A stretch of DNA of 64,000 nt from Nitrosococcus halophilus Nc 4 (GCF_000024725.1 NC_013960.1:62001-126000), one strand, 5' to 3'; numbered from the stretch's first letter, positions 1-9,028 are shown. Notes: generated from the letters alone by a model not told the origin. Numbers and translations: made by a program.

Positions 1-60
1 AGGAAATAACCTCGGTAAGGTATTTTTCATGATGAGGATTAATTTTGTAGGAGAAATGGC

Positions 61-1650
61 ATGAGCACAGCAGTAGCACATGATGATCACGCGCATCATC
101 CAACAGGAATTGCGCGCTGGCTGTTCACCACTAACCATAAGGATATCGGAACGCTGTACCTATGGTTCAGCCTTATCATGTTCTTCGTTGGTGGCGCAAT
201 GGCGCTGGTATTCCGGGCCGAACTCTACTCCCCGGGAATGCAGATTGTAGATCCCCAAAAGTTTAATGAATTAGTAACACTACATGGGCTGGTGATGATC
301 TTTGGTGCCCTGATGCCGGCTTTAGCGGGTTTGGCGAACTGGCAAATACCGCTCATGATCGGCGCACCTGATATGGCCTTGCCGCGGATGAACAATTGGA
401 GTTTCTGGATTTTGCCTTTCGCCGCAGCCTTACTCCTCGGCAGCATGTTCGTGCCGGGTGGTGGCCCCGCAGGGGGATGGACCATGTACCCGCCCTTATT
501 CGCACAAGGGGGAGCGGGCATTGATATGACCATCTTTTCCGTCCACTTACTGGGTATCTCCTCCATATTGGCTTCAATCAATATTATTGCCACCATCCTG
601 AATATGCGGGCACCGGGCATGACTCTGATGAGAATGCCGATGTTTGTCTGGGGATGGTTAATCACTTCCTTCTTGTTGATTGCAGTGGTTCCAGTACTTG
701 CCGGCGCTGTGACCATGGTTCTAACCGATCGTCATTTCGGCACCAGCTTCTTTAATGCGGCAGGCGGTGGTGACCCAGTAATGTTCCAACACATTTTCTG
801 GTTCTTTGGCCATCCCGAGGTTTATGTTCTCGTATTGCCTATTTTTGGGGTTATTTCGGAAATTATCCCCACCTTTGCTCGCAAACCCCTATTCGGCTAT
901 AGCTCCATGGTCTACGCCATGGCCTCTATCGCCTTTCTTTCTTTCATCGTGTGGGCGCATCATATGTTTACCGTGGGAATGCCGGTTTCGGGAGAACTGT
1001 ACTTTATGTACGCTACCATCCTGATTTCTGTTCCCACTGGCGTTAAAATCTTTAACTGGCTTACCACCATGTGGCGGGGCTCCATGACCTTTGAAGTGCC
1101 CATGCTGTGGTGTCAAGCTTTCATCGCGCTATTCACCATTGGTGGTTTGACCGGCTTGATGATGGGTGTGGCCCCGGTAGACTTCCAATATCACGATACC
1201 TATTTCATCGTTTCTCACTTCCACTATGTGGTGTTGCCAGTAACAGTCTTTGGTACCTTTGCCGCTGTTTATTATTGGATACCGAAGTGGACGGGTAATA
1301 TGTATGACGAGGGCTTGGCGAAATTGCATTTCTGGTTATCTGTGATTTCCATGAATATCATTTTCCTTCCCCAAGCGTTCCTTGGTCTAGCGGGTATGCC
1401 CCGGCGGATACCTGACTACGCCTTGCAATTTGTTGAATTCAACACCATTTCCACCGTAGGTGCTTTTATATTTGGCATTTCCCAGTTGATCTTCGTGTAT
1501 GTGATTGTTAAGACCATTCGCGGAGGAGTTGGGGTCAAAGTGAGCGATCAAGTTTGGGAAGGCGCGAAGGGCCTTGAGTGGACCCTCAGTTCACCACCGC
1601 CCTATCATAGCTTTACAACTCCGCCTCAGGTGACTTCAAAGCCCTATTGA
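61..1650 (+). CDS. ctaD: Cytochrome c oxidase subunit I (aa3-type)
   Basis: Catalytic subunit of the terminal oxidase: it carries heme a and the heme a3/CuB centre, reduces O2 to water and pumps protons in the inner membrane. The 529-residue product has the usual length and about 12 membrane segments. It shows the start typical of the family (TTNHKDIGTLYLWF), the CuB/tyrosine crosslink motif GHPEVY, the CuB pair in VWAHHMF and the heme ligands in SHFHYVV. A GGAGAA ribosome site lies 5 bases before the ATG. It heads a run of oxidase assembly genes; subunit II is not in the window and probably lies just upstream. Confidence 0.98.
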   Translation: MSTAVAHDDHAHHPTGIARWLFTTNHKDIGTLYLWFSLIMFFVGGAMALVFRAELYSPGMQIVDPQKFNELVTLHGLVMIFGALMPALAGLANWQIPLMIGAPDMALPRMNNWSFWILPFAAALLLGSMFVPGGGPAGGWTMYPPLFAQGGAGIDMTIFSVHLLGISSILASINIIATILNMRAPGMTLMRMPMFVWGWLITSFLLIAVVPVLAGAVTMVLTDRHFGTSFFNAAGGGDPVMFQHIFWFFGHPEVYVLVLPIFGVISEIIPTFARKPLFGYSSMVYAMASIAFLSFIVWAHHMFTVGMPVSGELYFMYATILISVPTGVKIFNWLTTMWRGSMTFEVPMLWCQAFIALFTIGGLTGLMMGVAPVDFQYHDTYFIVSHFHYVVLPVTVFGTFAAVYYWIPKWTGNMYDEGLAKLHFWLSVISMNIIFLPQAFLGLAGMPRRIPDYALQFVEFNTISTVGAFIFGISQLIFVYVIVKTIRGGVGVKVSDQVWEGAKGLEWTLSSPPPYHSFTTPPQVTSKPY

Positions 1651-1685
1651 TAGGTGGATGGTTGTTCTAGGGATAACTTTAGATT

Positions 1686-1814
1686 ATGACTGACAGACTT
1701 GGGTCTAAGTCTCCGAGTCGGCGCCGGGCGAAAGCCCGGCGTACGGCATGGATCCTTTTTGGGATTGTCTTGGCTATTTATTTCTTATTTATCTATCTGA
1801 CTGCGACAAGGTGA
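1686..1814 (+). CDS. Cytochrome oxidase small assembly protein, 42 aa
   Basis: A short reading frame between ctaD and ctaG. It starts MTDRLGSKSPSRRRAKARRT, so the N-terminal half is basic (cytoplasmic by the positive-inside rule). One hydrophobic helix of about 17 residues follows, ending LTATR. Small single-TM proteins in exactly this position are known in many proteobacterial oxidase clusters and are annotated as small assembly proteins; their mechanism is poorly defined. The stop codon sits 8 bases before the ctaG ATG, and the ctaG ribosome site (AAGGTGAG, 1808-1815) overlaps its last codons, so the two are probably translationally coupled. Confidence 0.8.
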   Translation: MTDRLGSKSPSRRRAKARRTAWILFGIVLAIYFLFIYLTATR

Positions 1815-1822
1815 GCACGGTT

Positions 1823-2377
1823 ATGAGAGAAGCCAATAAGCGCAGGTTAGTGCTGAGGCTAACCCTAGTAGTGGTAGCAATGTTCGGCTTCGGCTATGCC
1901 ATGGTGCCGCTCTACAATGTGTTCTGTGATATTACTGGTCTAAACGGTAAACCAGATAATGTGGCGGTATCAGCAGCTAAAGCTGGCACGGTGGATACTA
2001 GCCGGACGGTCACCGTAGAATTGCTGGCGAATGTAAACAGCCAACTCTCTTGGGAGATTAAACCGGAAGTAAGCAAAATTAGCATTCATCCTGGCGAAGT
2101 CACAAAGGTGAGTTATTATGCCAGTAATTTGGCTGATCACTCTGTAACTGGTCAGGCAATCCCTAGTATAAGCCCAGGGCTGGCAGCCAAGCATTTACAT
2201 AAGACCGAGTGCTTCTGCTTTAACGAGCAAGTTCTTCAGGCAGGTGAGAAAAAGGAGATGCCGGTGGTCTTTTTTATCGATCCTAAGCTACCCAACGATT
2301 ACTCCGTAGTGACTCTGTCATATACATTTTTTGACGTGGGCGCTAGTGCCCAAGCGCAAACGGCAGCGGCTGGGTAG
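1823..2377 (+). CDS. ctaG: Cytochrome c oxidase assembly protein CtaG/Cox11
   Basis: Membrane-anchored periplasmic copper chaperone that delivers copper to the CuB site of subunit I. The 184-residue product has one N-terminal membrane helix, the family segment YAMVPLYNVFCDITGLNGK, and the copper-binding pair CFCF in ECFCFNEQ. I prefer the ATG at 1823, which has AAGGTGAG 7 bases upstream. The frame is open back to 1748 and a GTG at 1811 is an alternative that would overlap the upstream small gene by 4 bases. It lies between ctaD and ctaE, the standard arrangement. Confidence 0.95.
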   Translation: MREANKRRLVLRLTLVVVAMFGFGYAMVPLYNVFCDITGLNGKPDNVAVSAAKAGTVDTSRTVTVELLANVNSQLSWEIKPEVSKISIHPGEVTKVSYYASNLADHSVTGQAIPSISPGLAAKHLHKTECFCFNEQVLQAGEKKEMPVVFFIDPKLPNDYSVVTLSYTFFDVGASAQAQTAAAG

Positions 2378-2460
2378 TAGCTGGGTTGCTCGGCGTCATT
2401 TTGAGCAAGCAAAGATAACGGTCTTTATTACGATTAAAATAACGCGGGAGGATATCTCAT

Positions 2461-3327
2461 ATGGCCCATGCGCATGGGGAATATTACCAGCCCCAACCTA
2501 GTTATTGGCCAATCATTGGCTCTATTGGACTCTTTACCGGAGTCGCTGGCTTTGCCGCCTTCCTTAATGGGGTGGATATAGGCAAATATATCATGTTAGC
2601 CGGCATAGGCATCTTGCTCTTCATGATGTTTGGTTGGTTTGGAGCCGTTATCCGCGAAAGCGAAGCGGGTCTTTATAACGACCAGGTTGATCGCTCCTTT
2701 CGGTGGGGGATGATCTGGTTTATCGTCTCAGAAGTCTTCTTTTTCGCGGCTTTCTTTGGAGCCCTTTACTACACCCGGGATTTAACTTTACCGTGGCTTT
2801 TGGGTGAGGGCGCGAAGGGAACGGCTCATACTTTCCTCTGGCCAGAGTTTACCGAGGCATGGCCCACCAATGGACCTCAAGGCGTGGGTGGTGAGTTCCA
2901 GTCCATGGCGGCCTGGGGAGTGCCAGCCCTCAATACGCTGATTCTGCTTACCAGTGGTGTTACCGTGACCTGGGCCCATTGGGGCCTCAAGCAGGATAAC
3001 CGGCAGAAACTGATTATCGGCTTATTTTTGACAGTGGCCTTGGGTTTCACCTTTATTGGATTGCAGGCCTGGGAATATAGTCATGCCATGAGTGAGTTAA
3101 ATCTCACTTTGGGGTCTGGAATTTATGGTTCGCTATTTTACATGTTGACCGGTTTCCATGGATTCCACGTCACCGTTGGCTCCATTATGTTGCTTGTGGT
3201 GTTAATTCGCAGTATGGCTGGCCATTTTACTCCCAAGCGCCATTTTGCCTTTGAGGCGGTGGCTTGGTATTGGCACTTCGTTGACGTGGTATGGCTAGGC
3301 CTATTTGTGTTTGTTTATTGGCTGTAA
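2461..3327 (+). CDS. ctaE: Cytochrome c oxidase subunit III
   Basis: Third core subunit of the aa3 oxidase, a seven-helix membrane protein that stabilises the complex and the proton uptake path. The 288 residues include the family segments YYQPQPSYWPIIGSIGLF near the start, RWGMIWFIVSEVFFFAAFFG in the middle, and HGFHVTVG followed by FAFEAVAWYWHFVDVVWLGLF at the end, with the expected Glu and His residues. A strong ribosome site (GGGAGGAT) precedes the ATG. A long perfect hairpin follows the stop. Confidence 0.97.
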   Translation: MAHAHGEYYQPQPSYWPIIGSIGLFTGVAGFAAFLNGVDIGKYIMLAGIGILLFMMFGWFGAVIRESEAGLYNDQVDRSFRWGMIWFIVSEVFFFAAFFGALYYTRDLTLPWLLGEGAKGTAHTFLWPEFTEAWPTNGPQGVGGEFQSMAAWGVPALNTLILLTSGVTVTWAHWGLKQDNRQKLIIGLFLTVALGFTFIGLQAWEYSHAMSELNLTLGSGIYGSLFYMLTGFHGFHVTVGSIMLLVVLIRSMAGHFTPKRHFAFEAVAWYWHFVDVVWLGLFVFVYWL

Positions 3328-3363
3328 CGGTTGCTGCTCGTCAGCAATGAGTTCTTGCTTTGT

Positions 3364-3401
3364 CTTATTACCTAGCTAGGGTTTCCTAGCTAGGTAATAA
3401 G
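3364..3401. terminator. 17-bp perfect hairpin between convergent genes
   Basis: The arms 3364-3380 and 3385-3401 are exact reverse complements (17 bp) around a GTTT loop. It lies between the end of ctaE (+) and the end of the twin-TM gene (-), so it can stop transcription from both sides. No long T-tract follows, so it may act as a bidirectional or mRNA-stabilising hairpin rather than a textbook intrinsic terminator. Confidence 0.7.
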
Positions 3402-3413
3402 CAGTGCTACCAT

Positions 3414-3659
3414 TTATTGCTGGCTAGATTGCATTTCCATTTTTTCCGCAGAAACCATGGTATTGGGGGTAATAAGCCCAGTAGCATAGCCAAGCATAAG
3501 CAGGATAAATAATCCTAAAGATAGGGCAATGCGAAAAGTCAATGCTTTGACCATTCGATCATCCGAAGTGCCGCCGCTTCGTACCAGGGCAAAGAGCGCG
3601 CTCCCTAGGGCGTAGAGAATTGAAATTAAAAGGGCGATAACGATTAATTTAAAAATCAT
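3414..3659 (-). CDS. Twin transmembrane protein (DUF2909 type)
   Basis: An 81-residue protein with two hydrophobic helices (about residues 2-25 and 42-64) joined by a short loop RSGGTSDDRMVKALTFRIAL. This two-helix layout with a conserved RMVKALTxRI loop is the DUF2909 pattern, commonly found inside or next to cytochrome oxidase clusters. The function is unknown; location suggests a role in oxidase biogenesis. It is transcribed opposite to the oxidase genes and faces SURF1 across a 200-bp divergent gap. Confidence 0.8.
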   Translation of the reverse strand: MIFKLIVIALLISILYALGSALFALVRSGGTSDDRMVKALTFRIALSLGLFILLMLGYATGLITPNTMVSAEKMEMQSSQQ

Positions 3660-3872
3660 GGTGTGCTCCGTTTAGTTTAGAATCTGAATCTGAAATAGTA
3701 GAGTTGGGTCATTACAACGAAAAAGTTGCAGCTTTGCCCCCCTAGGGTCAGGGTGTAACCTTTCTCGAAAATATAGGTACCGGTTCGCCAATTACCCCTC
3801 TCTAAAATTTTTATGTAATAGTGCTGTAACATACAACCATAGTTTAACCTTCATTAGTTGAACGGCCCAAGC

Positions 3873-4631
3873 GTGTCATCTCAATTTAAGGGTAAAAATC
3901 CCTGGCCCAAATTACGTTTCATGATGGTTTCTCTGCTTGTCACTGCGATCCTGGCATCATTAGGTGTCTGGCAACTACAGCGAGCTGATGAGAAACGTAC
4001 TATTGAAGCTGCCCTTAGAGAGCGAAGCGCTAGCGAACCTCTTTGGGTCGGGCGGGATAGGCTATCATTGCCGGATAGCGAGTACCGCCAGGGTATCGCA
4101 GAAGGTCGATTTGATGGCGCACATACTGTGTTTTTGGATAATCAAATCCAGGAGAGCCAGGCGGGTTATCACGTGCTAGTGCCGTTACGGCTAGCTAGCG
4201 AAAGTGGGAGTGCGGTACTCGTTAACTTGGGCTGGGTTCCCATGGGTTTAGATCGGCAACAACTGCCCCAGGTAGATATTCCACATTCACAGGTGACTGT
4301 ACGTGGTACTTTACGGCGGCCCCCTCGAGCACCCTTTTTTTTAGGGGATGAGGGAACCCAAGAAACAAGTGGCTGGCCAAAATTAGTTCAATATGTCAAC
4401 ACGGAGCAGTTGCAGTCTAAGTTAGGCTATCCATTGCAGCCCTTAGTTCTCCAATTGGCTCCTGATGAGCCTTATGGTTTTGTGCGCCAGTGGCCTGAAC
4501 TCCCCACCAGTGTGCAGCAGCATATTGCTTATGCGGTTCAATGGTTTGCTATGGCATTAGTCGCGGTGGTCGTATTCGTGATTTTATATCGGCGCAGTTT
4601 TGATGGCAACGAGCAACGGAACAGAAGTTAA
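3873..4631 (+). CDS. SURF1-family oxidase assembly protein
   Basis: SURF1 helps insert heme a into subunit I during oxidase assembly. The product has a membrane helix near each end (about residues 14-31 and 220-240) with a periplasmic domain between. Family motifs are visible: LASLGVWQLQRADEK after the first helix, FLDNQIQESQAGYHVLVPLR, LVNLGWVP, and near the end HIAYAVQWFAMA. I use the GTG at 3873 (VSSQFKG). The frame is open to a TTG at 3858, and neither has a clear ribosome site, so the start is uncertain by a few codons. Confidence 0.92.
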   Translation: MSSQFKGKNPWPKLRFMMVSLLVTAILASLGVWQLQRADEKRTIEAALRERSASEPLWVGRDRLSLPDSEYRQGIAEGRFDGAHTVFLDNQIQESQAGYHVLVPLRLASESGSAVLVNLGWVPMGLDRQQLPQVDIPHSQVTVRGTLRRPPRAPFFLGDEGTQETSGWPKLVQYVNTEQLQSKLGYPLQPLVLQLAPDEPYGFVRQWPELPTSVQQHIAYAVQWFAMALVAVVVFVILYRRSFDGNEQRNRS

Positions 4632-4647
4632 AGGGTAAGAGCAAGCG

Positions 4648-5271
4648 GTGGATAACGGAAAATCGAAGACGAAACGGGGACGACCAGGTTGGGTGAGTTT
4701 TGCCATTTTTGCCATATGCGCACTCCCTGTAATAGCCTCCTGGTGGTTTTTGAAAACATTAGAGCAAGGAGGGGAGTTTTCAACCCGCAATTACGGTGAG
4801 TTTATCAGGCCTGCAAGGCCCTTGGAAGAGACAACTCTCAAGACTTTGGAAGGTAAGGATCTTACTCTTTCTGAGCTAAGGGGGAAGTGGACTCTGGTTG
4901 TTTTTGGGCCGGCAGCCTGTGATGAAACTTGCCGGGAAAACCTTTACGAGACACGCCAAATACGCTTAGCCGTAGGTAAGAACATGCAGCGTGTCCAACG
5001 TTTGTGGGTCGTTAATGATGTGAGCTCTCTTGCTGAATCAGATTGGCTCCAAGAACAACACCCTGATCTCCTCATAGCATCCGAAGGAGAAAAGAAAAAA
5101 GGATTTATAGACCAATTTGTGCTGCCGGAGGTTCCTGACCCGTTAGCGGCGCAGCGTGTGTATATCGTCGACCCTATCGGTAATATCGTGATTACTTACC
5201 CGCCAGAAGAAGCCCCCGAGCATATTCTTAAGGACCTTAAACGCTTGTTATTTGTTTCTCAAATAGGGTAA
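4648..5271 (+). CDS. SCO1-like membrane-anchored thioredoxin-fold protein
   Basis: A 207-residue protein beginning at GTG, with one membrane helix (about residues 16-35) and a periplasmic domain. After the helix comes a SCO/redoxin-like stretch: LSELRGKWTLVVFGPAAC, then CDETCRENLYETRQIR, where the two Cys are three residues apart as in the copper-binding site of SCO1. Later come VYIVDPIGNIVITYPP and a closing helix. SCO proteins load copper into the CuA site of subunit II. The position between SURF1 and ctaA fits that, but sequence similarity beyond the motifs cannot be judged here. Confidence 0.75.
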   Translation: MDNGKSKTKRGRPGWVSFAIFAICALPVIASWWFLKTLEQGGEFSTRNYGEFIRPARPLEETTLKTLEGKDLTLSELRGKWTLVVFGPAACDETCRENLYETRQIRLAVGKNMQRVQRLWVVNDVSSLAESDWLQEQHPDLLIASEGEKKKGFIDQFVLPEVPDPLAAQRVYIVDPIGNIVITYPPEEAPEHILKDLKRLLFVSQIG

Positions 5272-5280
5272 TAGATAAAT

Positions 5281-6309
5281 ATGAGTCCCCGGTTTCACAC
5301 CTTTGCTGTGGCAGCCAGTCTATTAGCGTTGGTGGTTGTGGTATTTGGAGCCTATGTGCGCCTTTCTGATGCTGGACTTAGTTGTCCGGATTGGCCAGGT
5401 TGTTATGAGCAGTTGCTAGCACCGACTACCGAGCAGCAGATTGACCAAGCTAGTCTTCTTTATCCAGACCGCCCGGTAGAGTCGGATAAAGCTTGGAAAG
5501 AGATGATCCACCGCTATCTTGCAGGTATATTAGGACTTTTAATCCTAGGACTTGCCATCGCTGCCTGGCGCAATCGTTCTGATCCCAGGCAGAGAGTTGC
5601 TTTGCCTATTTTTTTGGTGGGGTTAGTCGGATTTCAAGCGGCATTGGGAATGTGGACCGTTACCCTCCTAGTGCAACCAGCCATTGTAACGTTACACCTC
5701 CTAGGGGGGTTGGCCGTTTTATCCTTGGTTTGGTGGCTGGCACTACGACAGCGGCAAGCACAGCACCCTATGCAGCGGATCTGGTACTCGCCGGCTTTCA
5801 AAACTTGGTCCCTAATAGGATTGTTTCTCCTAGTGCTCCAGATCATCCTAGGAGGCTGGACCAGCACTAACTATGCGGGTTTCTTTTGTCCGGACTTTCC
5901 CACTTGCCAGGGACAATGGTGGCCGAATATGCATTTCCGCGAGGCTTTTACCTTTTGGCAGCCGCTAGGAGAAAATTACGAAGGTGGGCGGTTAGCGCCT
6001 GAGGCAGCAACGGCTATCCATGTGGTTCATCGAATTGGTGCCATGGTAGTTCTGATCGTGCTGGGTGCTATCGGGTTACGGGCAGGATTAGGCCGAGGCA
6101 CTCCAGCGTTGCGTGGCGTCGGGTGGGTCGTCGTGGCGCTGCTCCTTACCCAGGTGGCGTTAGGAATCGCCACTGCCATGGGCGGAATACCTTTAGCGCT
6201 GGCGGTAGCCCATAACGCTGTGGCCGCACTATTGTTGCTTGCCGTCGTTACTTTAAATCACCTGCTCCATCCCACAGGGTACCAATTGCGAGGAGCTACA
6301 AGACTATGA
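5281..6309 (+). CDS. ctaA: Heme A synthase (CtaA/Cox15)
   Basis: Oxidises the C8 methyl of heme O to a formyl group, giving heme A for the oxidase. The 342-residue product has about eight helices in two similar halves. The heme-binding His residues fall in MIHRYLAGILGL, VTLHLLGGLA, IHVVHRIGAMVV and VAHNAVAALLL. Conserved Cys-containing loops (GLSCPDWPGCY and FFCPDFPTCQG) lie on the periplasmic side. The stop overlaps the ctaB start by four bases (ATGA), indicating coupled translation. Confidence 0.96.
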   Translation: MSPRFHTFAVAASLLALVVVVFGAYVRLSDAGLSCPDWPGCYEQLLAPTTEQQIDQASLLYPDRPVESDKAWKEMIHRYLAGILGLLILGLAIAAWRNRSDPRQRVALPIFLVGLVGFQAALGMWTVTLLVQPAIVTLHLLGGLAVLSLVWWLALRQRQAQHPMQRIWYSPAFKTWSLIGLFLLVLQIILGGWTSTNYAGFFCPDFPTCQGQWWPNMHFREAFTFWQPLGENYEGGRLAPEAATAIHVVHRIGAMVVLIVLGAIGLRAGLGRGTPALRGVGWVVVALLLTQVALGIATAMGGIPLALAVAHNAVAALLLLAVVTLNHLLHPTGYQLRGATRL

Positions 6310-7205
6310 CAACGATTACCTTAATTCGTGGGGCTTTGACCAACTGGCGGGAATATCTCGTATTGTGCAAGCCCCGTATTGTTTCCCTCATTGTGTTTAC
6401 CGCCATTGTCGGTATGTTTTTGTCTGTTCCAGAGCTGGCGCCATGGCAGGTGTTTTTGCTGGGCAGCCTTGGCATTGGTTTGGGCGCTGCTTCTGCCGCG
6501 GCCATTAACCACTTGATTGATGAAAAAGCCGATGCCTTAATGGCCCGAACGCAAGGCCGTCCCTTGCCTAGCGGCAAGATTGACCGGGAGCAAGCCTTGG
6601 CCTTTGCGATTATGTTGGGCTTGCTGTCAATGGCGATCTTGTATTTTCTGGTAAACCCTTTGACGGCCTGGCTAACTTTGGCTTCCATGTTTGGTTATGG
6701 AATTATTTACACGGCTTTTCTCAAGCGCGCCACTCCGCAGAACATCGTGTTGGGAGGGGCGGCAGGGGCAATGCCGCCGGTGCTAGGTTGGACCGCCGTC
6801 ACCGGGGAATTGCACGTGCACGCCTTTCTCCTATTCTTGATTATCTTCGTGTGGACGCCGCCTCATTTCTGGGCTTTGGCTTTGGCACGCCGGGAAGAAT
6901 ATAGCCGTGCCAATTTTCCCATGCTACCGGTCACCCATGGGATTGATTTCACCAAGCAGCAGGTCGTCCTCTATACTTTTTTATTATTTGCGGTCAGCCT
7001 GCTACCTTTCGTCAGCCAAATGAGTGGACTAGTCTATCTGGTCGGTGCCGTAGGGCTGGGGGGACGCTTCCTGTATCTTGCGCTTGCGCTTTACCGCCAT
7101 ACCAGTAATGAACTAGCAATGAAGACCTTTGGCTATTCTATATTTTATCTGGCGGCGCTGTTTGCATTTTTATTAGTGGACCATTACCTGCCAAAATTTT
7201 TATAA
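6306..7205 (+). CDS. ctaB: Protoheme IX farnesyltransferase (heme O synthase)
   Basis: Transfers a farnesyl group to protoheme, giving heme O, the substrate of CtaA. This 299-residue UbiA-family membrane protein shows the two Asp-rich prenyl-diphosphate sites: NHLIDEKADALMARTQGRPLPSG at residues 62-84, and the later RREEYSRANFPMLPV loop. Family signatures VLGGAAGAMPPVLGW and FVWTPPHFWALAL are intact. It is the last gene of the oxidase cluster and is followed by an intrinsic terminator. Confidence 0.97.
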   Translation: MTTITLIRGALTNWREYLVLCKPRIVSLIVFTAIVGMFLSVPELAPWQVFLLGSLGIGLGAASAAAINHLIDEKADALMARTQGRPLPSGKIDREQALAFAIMLGLLSMAILYFLVNPLTAWLTLASMFGYGIIYTAFLKRATPQNIVLGGAAGAMPPVLGWTAVTGELHVHAFLLFLIIFVWTPPHFWALALARREEYSRANFPMLPVTHGIDFTKQQVVLYTFLLFAVSLLPFVSQMSGLVYLVGAVGLGGRFLYLALALYRHTSNELAMKTFGYSIFYLAALFAFLLVDHYLPKFL

Positions 7206-7311
7206 CCTTAGCGCTGGATAAGGATAGGGGTTTATGACCACAGGAGATACCCTCCTCTTACCCAAGCACAGGTTTTATAAATAATAGCTACAGTGATAAA
7301 ACTCATCCCAC

Positions 7312-7356
7312 AGGCGTGATATCTTGTAACTCTAGTATCACGCCTATTTTGTTTTC
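7312..7356 (+). terminator. Intrinsic terminator after ctaB
   Basis: A 10-bp perfect stem (AGGCGTGATA at 7312-7321 with TATCACGCCT at 7336-7345) is followed at once by ATTTTGTTTTCTT. It sits between the convergent ctaB and murJ genes and most clearly serves the + strand. Confidence 0.85.
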
Positions 7357-8892
7357 TTAGGTGAGCGCTAGCATGCGTGGACGGACACCTATGACCAGTA
7401 GGGTGCCAAAGTAAAGGATCACCGCAGCGCCAATCAGCAATGTGATTTCAGCGACGCGAGTCATTACCTCCCAATTTAGCCAGCTTGCTAGCGGCGGCAT
7501 TAGCCAAAGTATGCTGATCGCCATGAGCTCAGCAGCAATAAGGATACGCAAACTGAGCCATAGCCACCCAGGTTGAGGCCGGTAGATTCCTTGCCGTTTT
7601 AAGGTAAAAAATAGCAAGGTTGCATTGAGCCAGGCGGAAAGAGAGGTAGCGAGGGCAAGACCCGCGTGGGCGAGGGGAAAGATGAGAATTACGTTTAATA
7701 CCATGTTAGCAAACATGGCGATAATGGCGATTCGCACGGGCGTTCGAGTGTCTTGCCGGGCATAAAATCCAGGTGCCAGGATTTTAATCAGGATAAAAGG
7801 GAGTAGGCCAAAACTATAGGCGATGAGACTGCGGGAAGCCATAGTCACATCATGGTCGCTGAATTCGCCATATTGAAATAGGGTGGTGAGAATGGGGCCG
7901 GCAAGTAGGGCAAGTCCTACGGCCGCTGGTGTGCCAATAAGAAAGACCCAGCGTAGGGCCCAATCCAGGGTACGGGAAAAGGACTCACTCGATGCCTGGG
8001 CGTGCTTTTCCGAAAGACTGGGAAGGATGACGGTGGCCAGGGCGATCCCGAAAACGCCTAGAGGAAATTCCACCAGCCGATCCGAGTAATAGAGCCAAGA
8101 GACGCTGCCAGTGACCAAAAATGAGGCGAGAAGAGTATCGATAATAAGGTTAATTTGGGCAACTGAGCTGCCCACAATGGCGGGTAGCATAAGCTTGAAG
8201 ATTTGTTGTACCCCTGGATCTTTCCAGCGAGGGCGAGGTCTTGGCAGCAGCTTCAGGTGGGCGAGAAATGGAAGCTGAAATAATAGCTGCGCTAGGCCTG
8301 CGAAAAAGACTCCCCAAGCTAGGGCAGTGACCGGGATCTCCAGATGGGGGGCAAGCCATAGGGCTGCGGCGATAAGAGCTAAATTGAGAAAAATAGGGGT
8401 AATGGCGGGCACCCCAAAATGCTTATGGGTATTGAGAATACCAGCAGCGAAAGCTGTCAGGGAAATAAACAATAAATAGGGAAAGGTGATTCGTAATAGG
8501 TTGACGGTGAGTTCATATTTGCCTTGCTCTTCTATAAAGCCTGGGGCAAATATCATCACCAATAGGGGGGCACCTATCACCCCAGTGAGGGTCACCAGCA
8601 GCAGGACCAATCCCAAAGTTCCTGCGACCCGGTTGACGAGTTGCTGAACTTCACTGAGATTGCCACGCATATGATAGGCTGAAAGTACTGGCACGAAGGC
8701 TTGGGAGAAAGCTCCTTCTGCGAATAAGCGCCGCAGGAAATTGGGAATTTTAAAGGCGACAAAAAAAGCATCCGCTGCCAGTCCCGCGCCAAAAGCCTGG
8801 GCGATCACCACGTCGCGGATGAAGCCTAGAATTCTTGAGAGGAGGGTAGCGCTGCCGACAACAGCCGTCGATTTAAGTAAGCGTGCACTCAT
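7357..8892 (-). CDS. murJ: Lipid II flippase MurJ
   Basis: Moves the peptidoglycan precursor lipid II across the inner membrane. The 511-residue MATE/MVF-family protein has about 14 helices. The start is typical (LLKSTAVVGSATLLSRILGFIRDVVIAQAFG, read in two parts), then DAFFVAFKIPNFLRRLFAEGAFSQAFVPVLS. Those Arg and Glu residues line the central cavity in known MurJ. Its divergent neighbour is rpsT, the order found in many gammaproteobacteria. Confidence 0.96.
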   Translation of the reverse strand: MSARLLKSTAVVGSATLLSRILGFIRDVVIAQAFGAGLAADAFFVAFKIPNFLRRLFAEGAFSQAFVPVLSAYHMRGNLSEVQQLVNRVAGTLGLVLLLVTLTGVIGAPLLVMIFAPGFIEEQGKYELTVNLLRITFPYLLFISLTAFAAGILNTHKHFGVPAITPIFLNLALIAAALWLAPHLEIPVTALAWGVFFAGLAQLLFQLPFLAHLKLLPRPRPRWKDPGVQQIFKLMLPAIVGSSVAQINLIIDTLLASFLVTGSVSWLYYSDRLVEFPLGVFGIALATVILPSLSEKHAQASSESFSRTLDWALRWVFLIGTPAAVGLALLAGPILTTLFQYGEFSDHDVTMASRSLIAYSFGLLPFILIKILAPGFYARQDTRTPVRIAIIAMFANMVLNVILIFPLAHAGLALATSLSAWLNATLLFFTLKRQGIYRPQPGWLWLSLRILIAAELMAISILWLMPPLASWLNWEVMTRVAEITLLIGAAVILYFGTLLVIGVRPRMLALT

Positions 8893-8954
8893 ATAAATAG
8901 ACTAGGAAATGGCTCGTTTTTTTTAGGAAAGGTGCGTTATTTTACCTAGGGGCA

Positions 8955-8983
8955 TTTACAACTGCCATGGAAATTGGCATTAT
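8955..8983 (+). promoter_or_regulatory. Candidate sigma-70 promoter of rpsT
   Basis: TTTACA at 8955-8960 and CATTAT at 8978-8983 are separated by 17 bases. They match the -35 at 5 of 6 and the -10 at 4 of 6 positions, and lie about 45 bases before the rpsT start. Confidence 0.5.
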
Positions 8984-9028
8984 TGTTTGTTTTTAATTTT
9001 TTAATATTGAACCTTCGGAGGTGGAATT

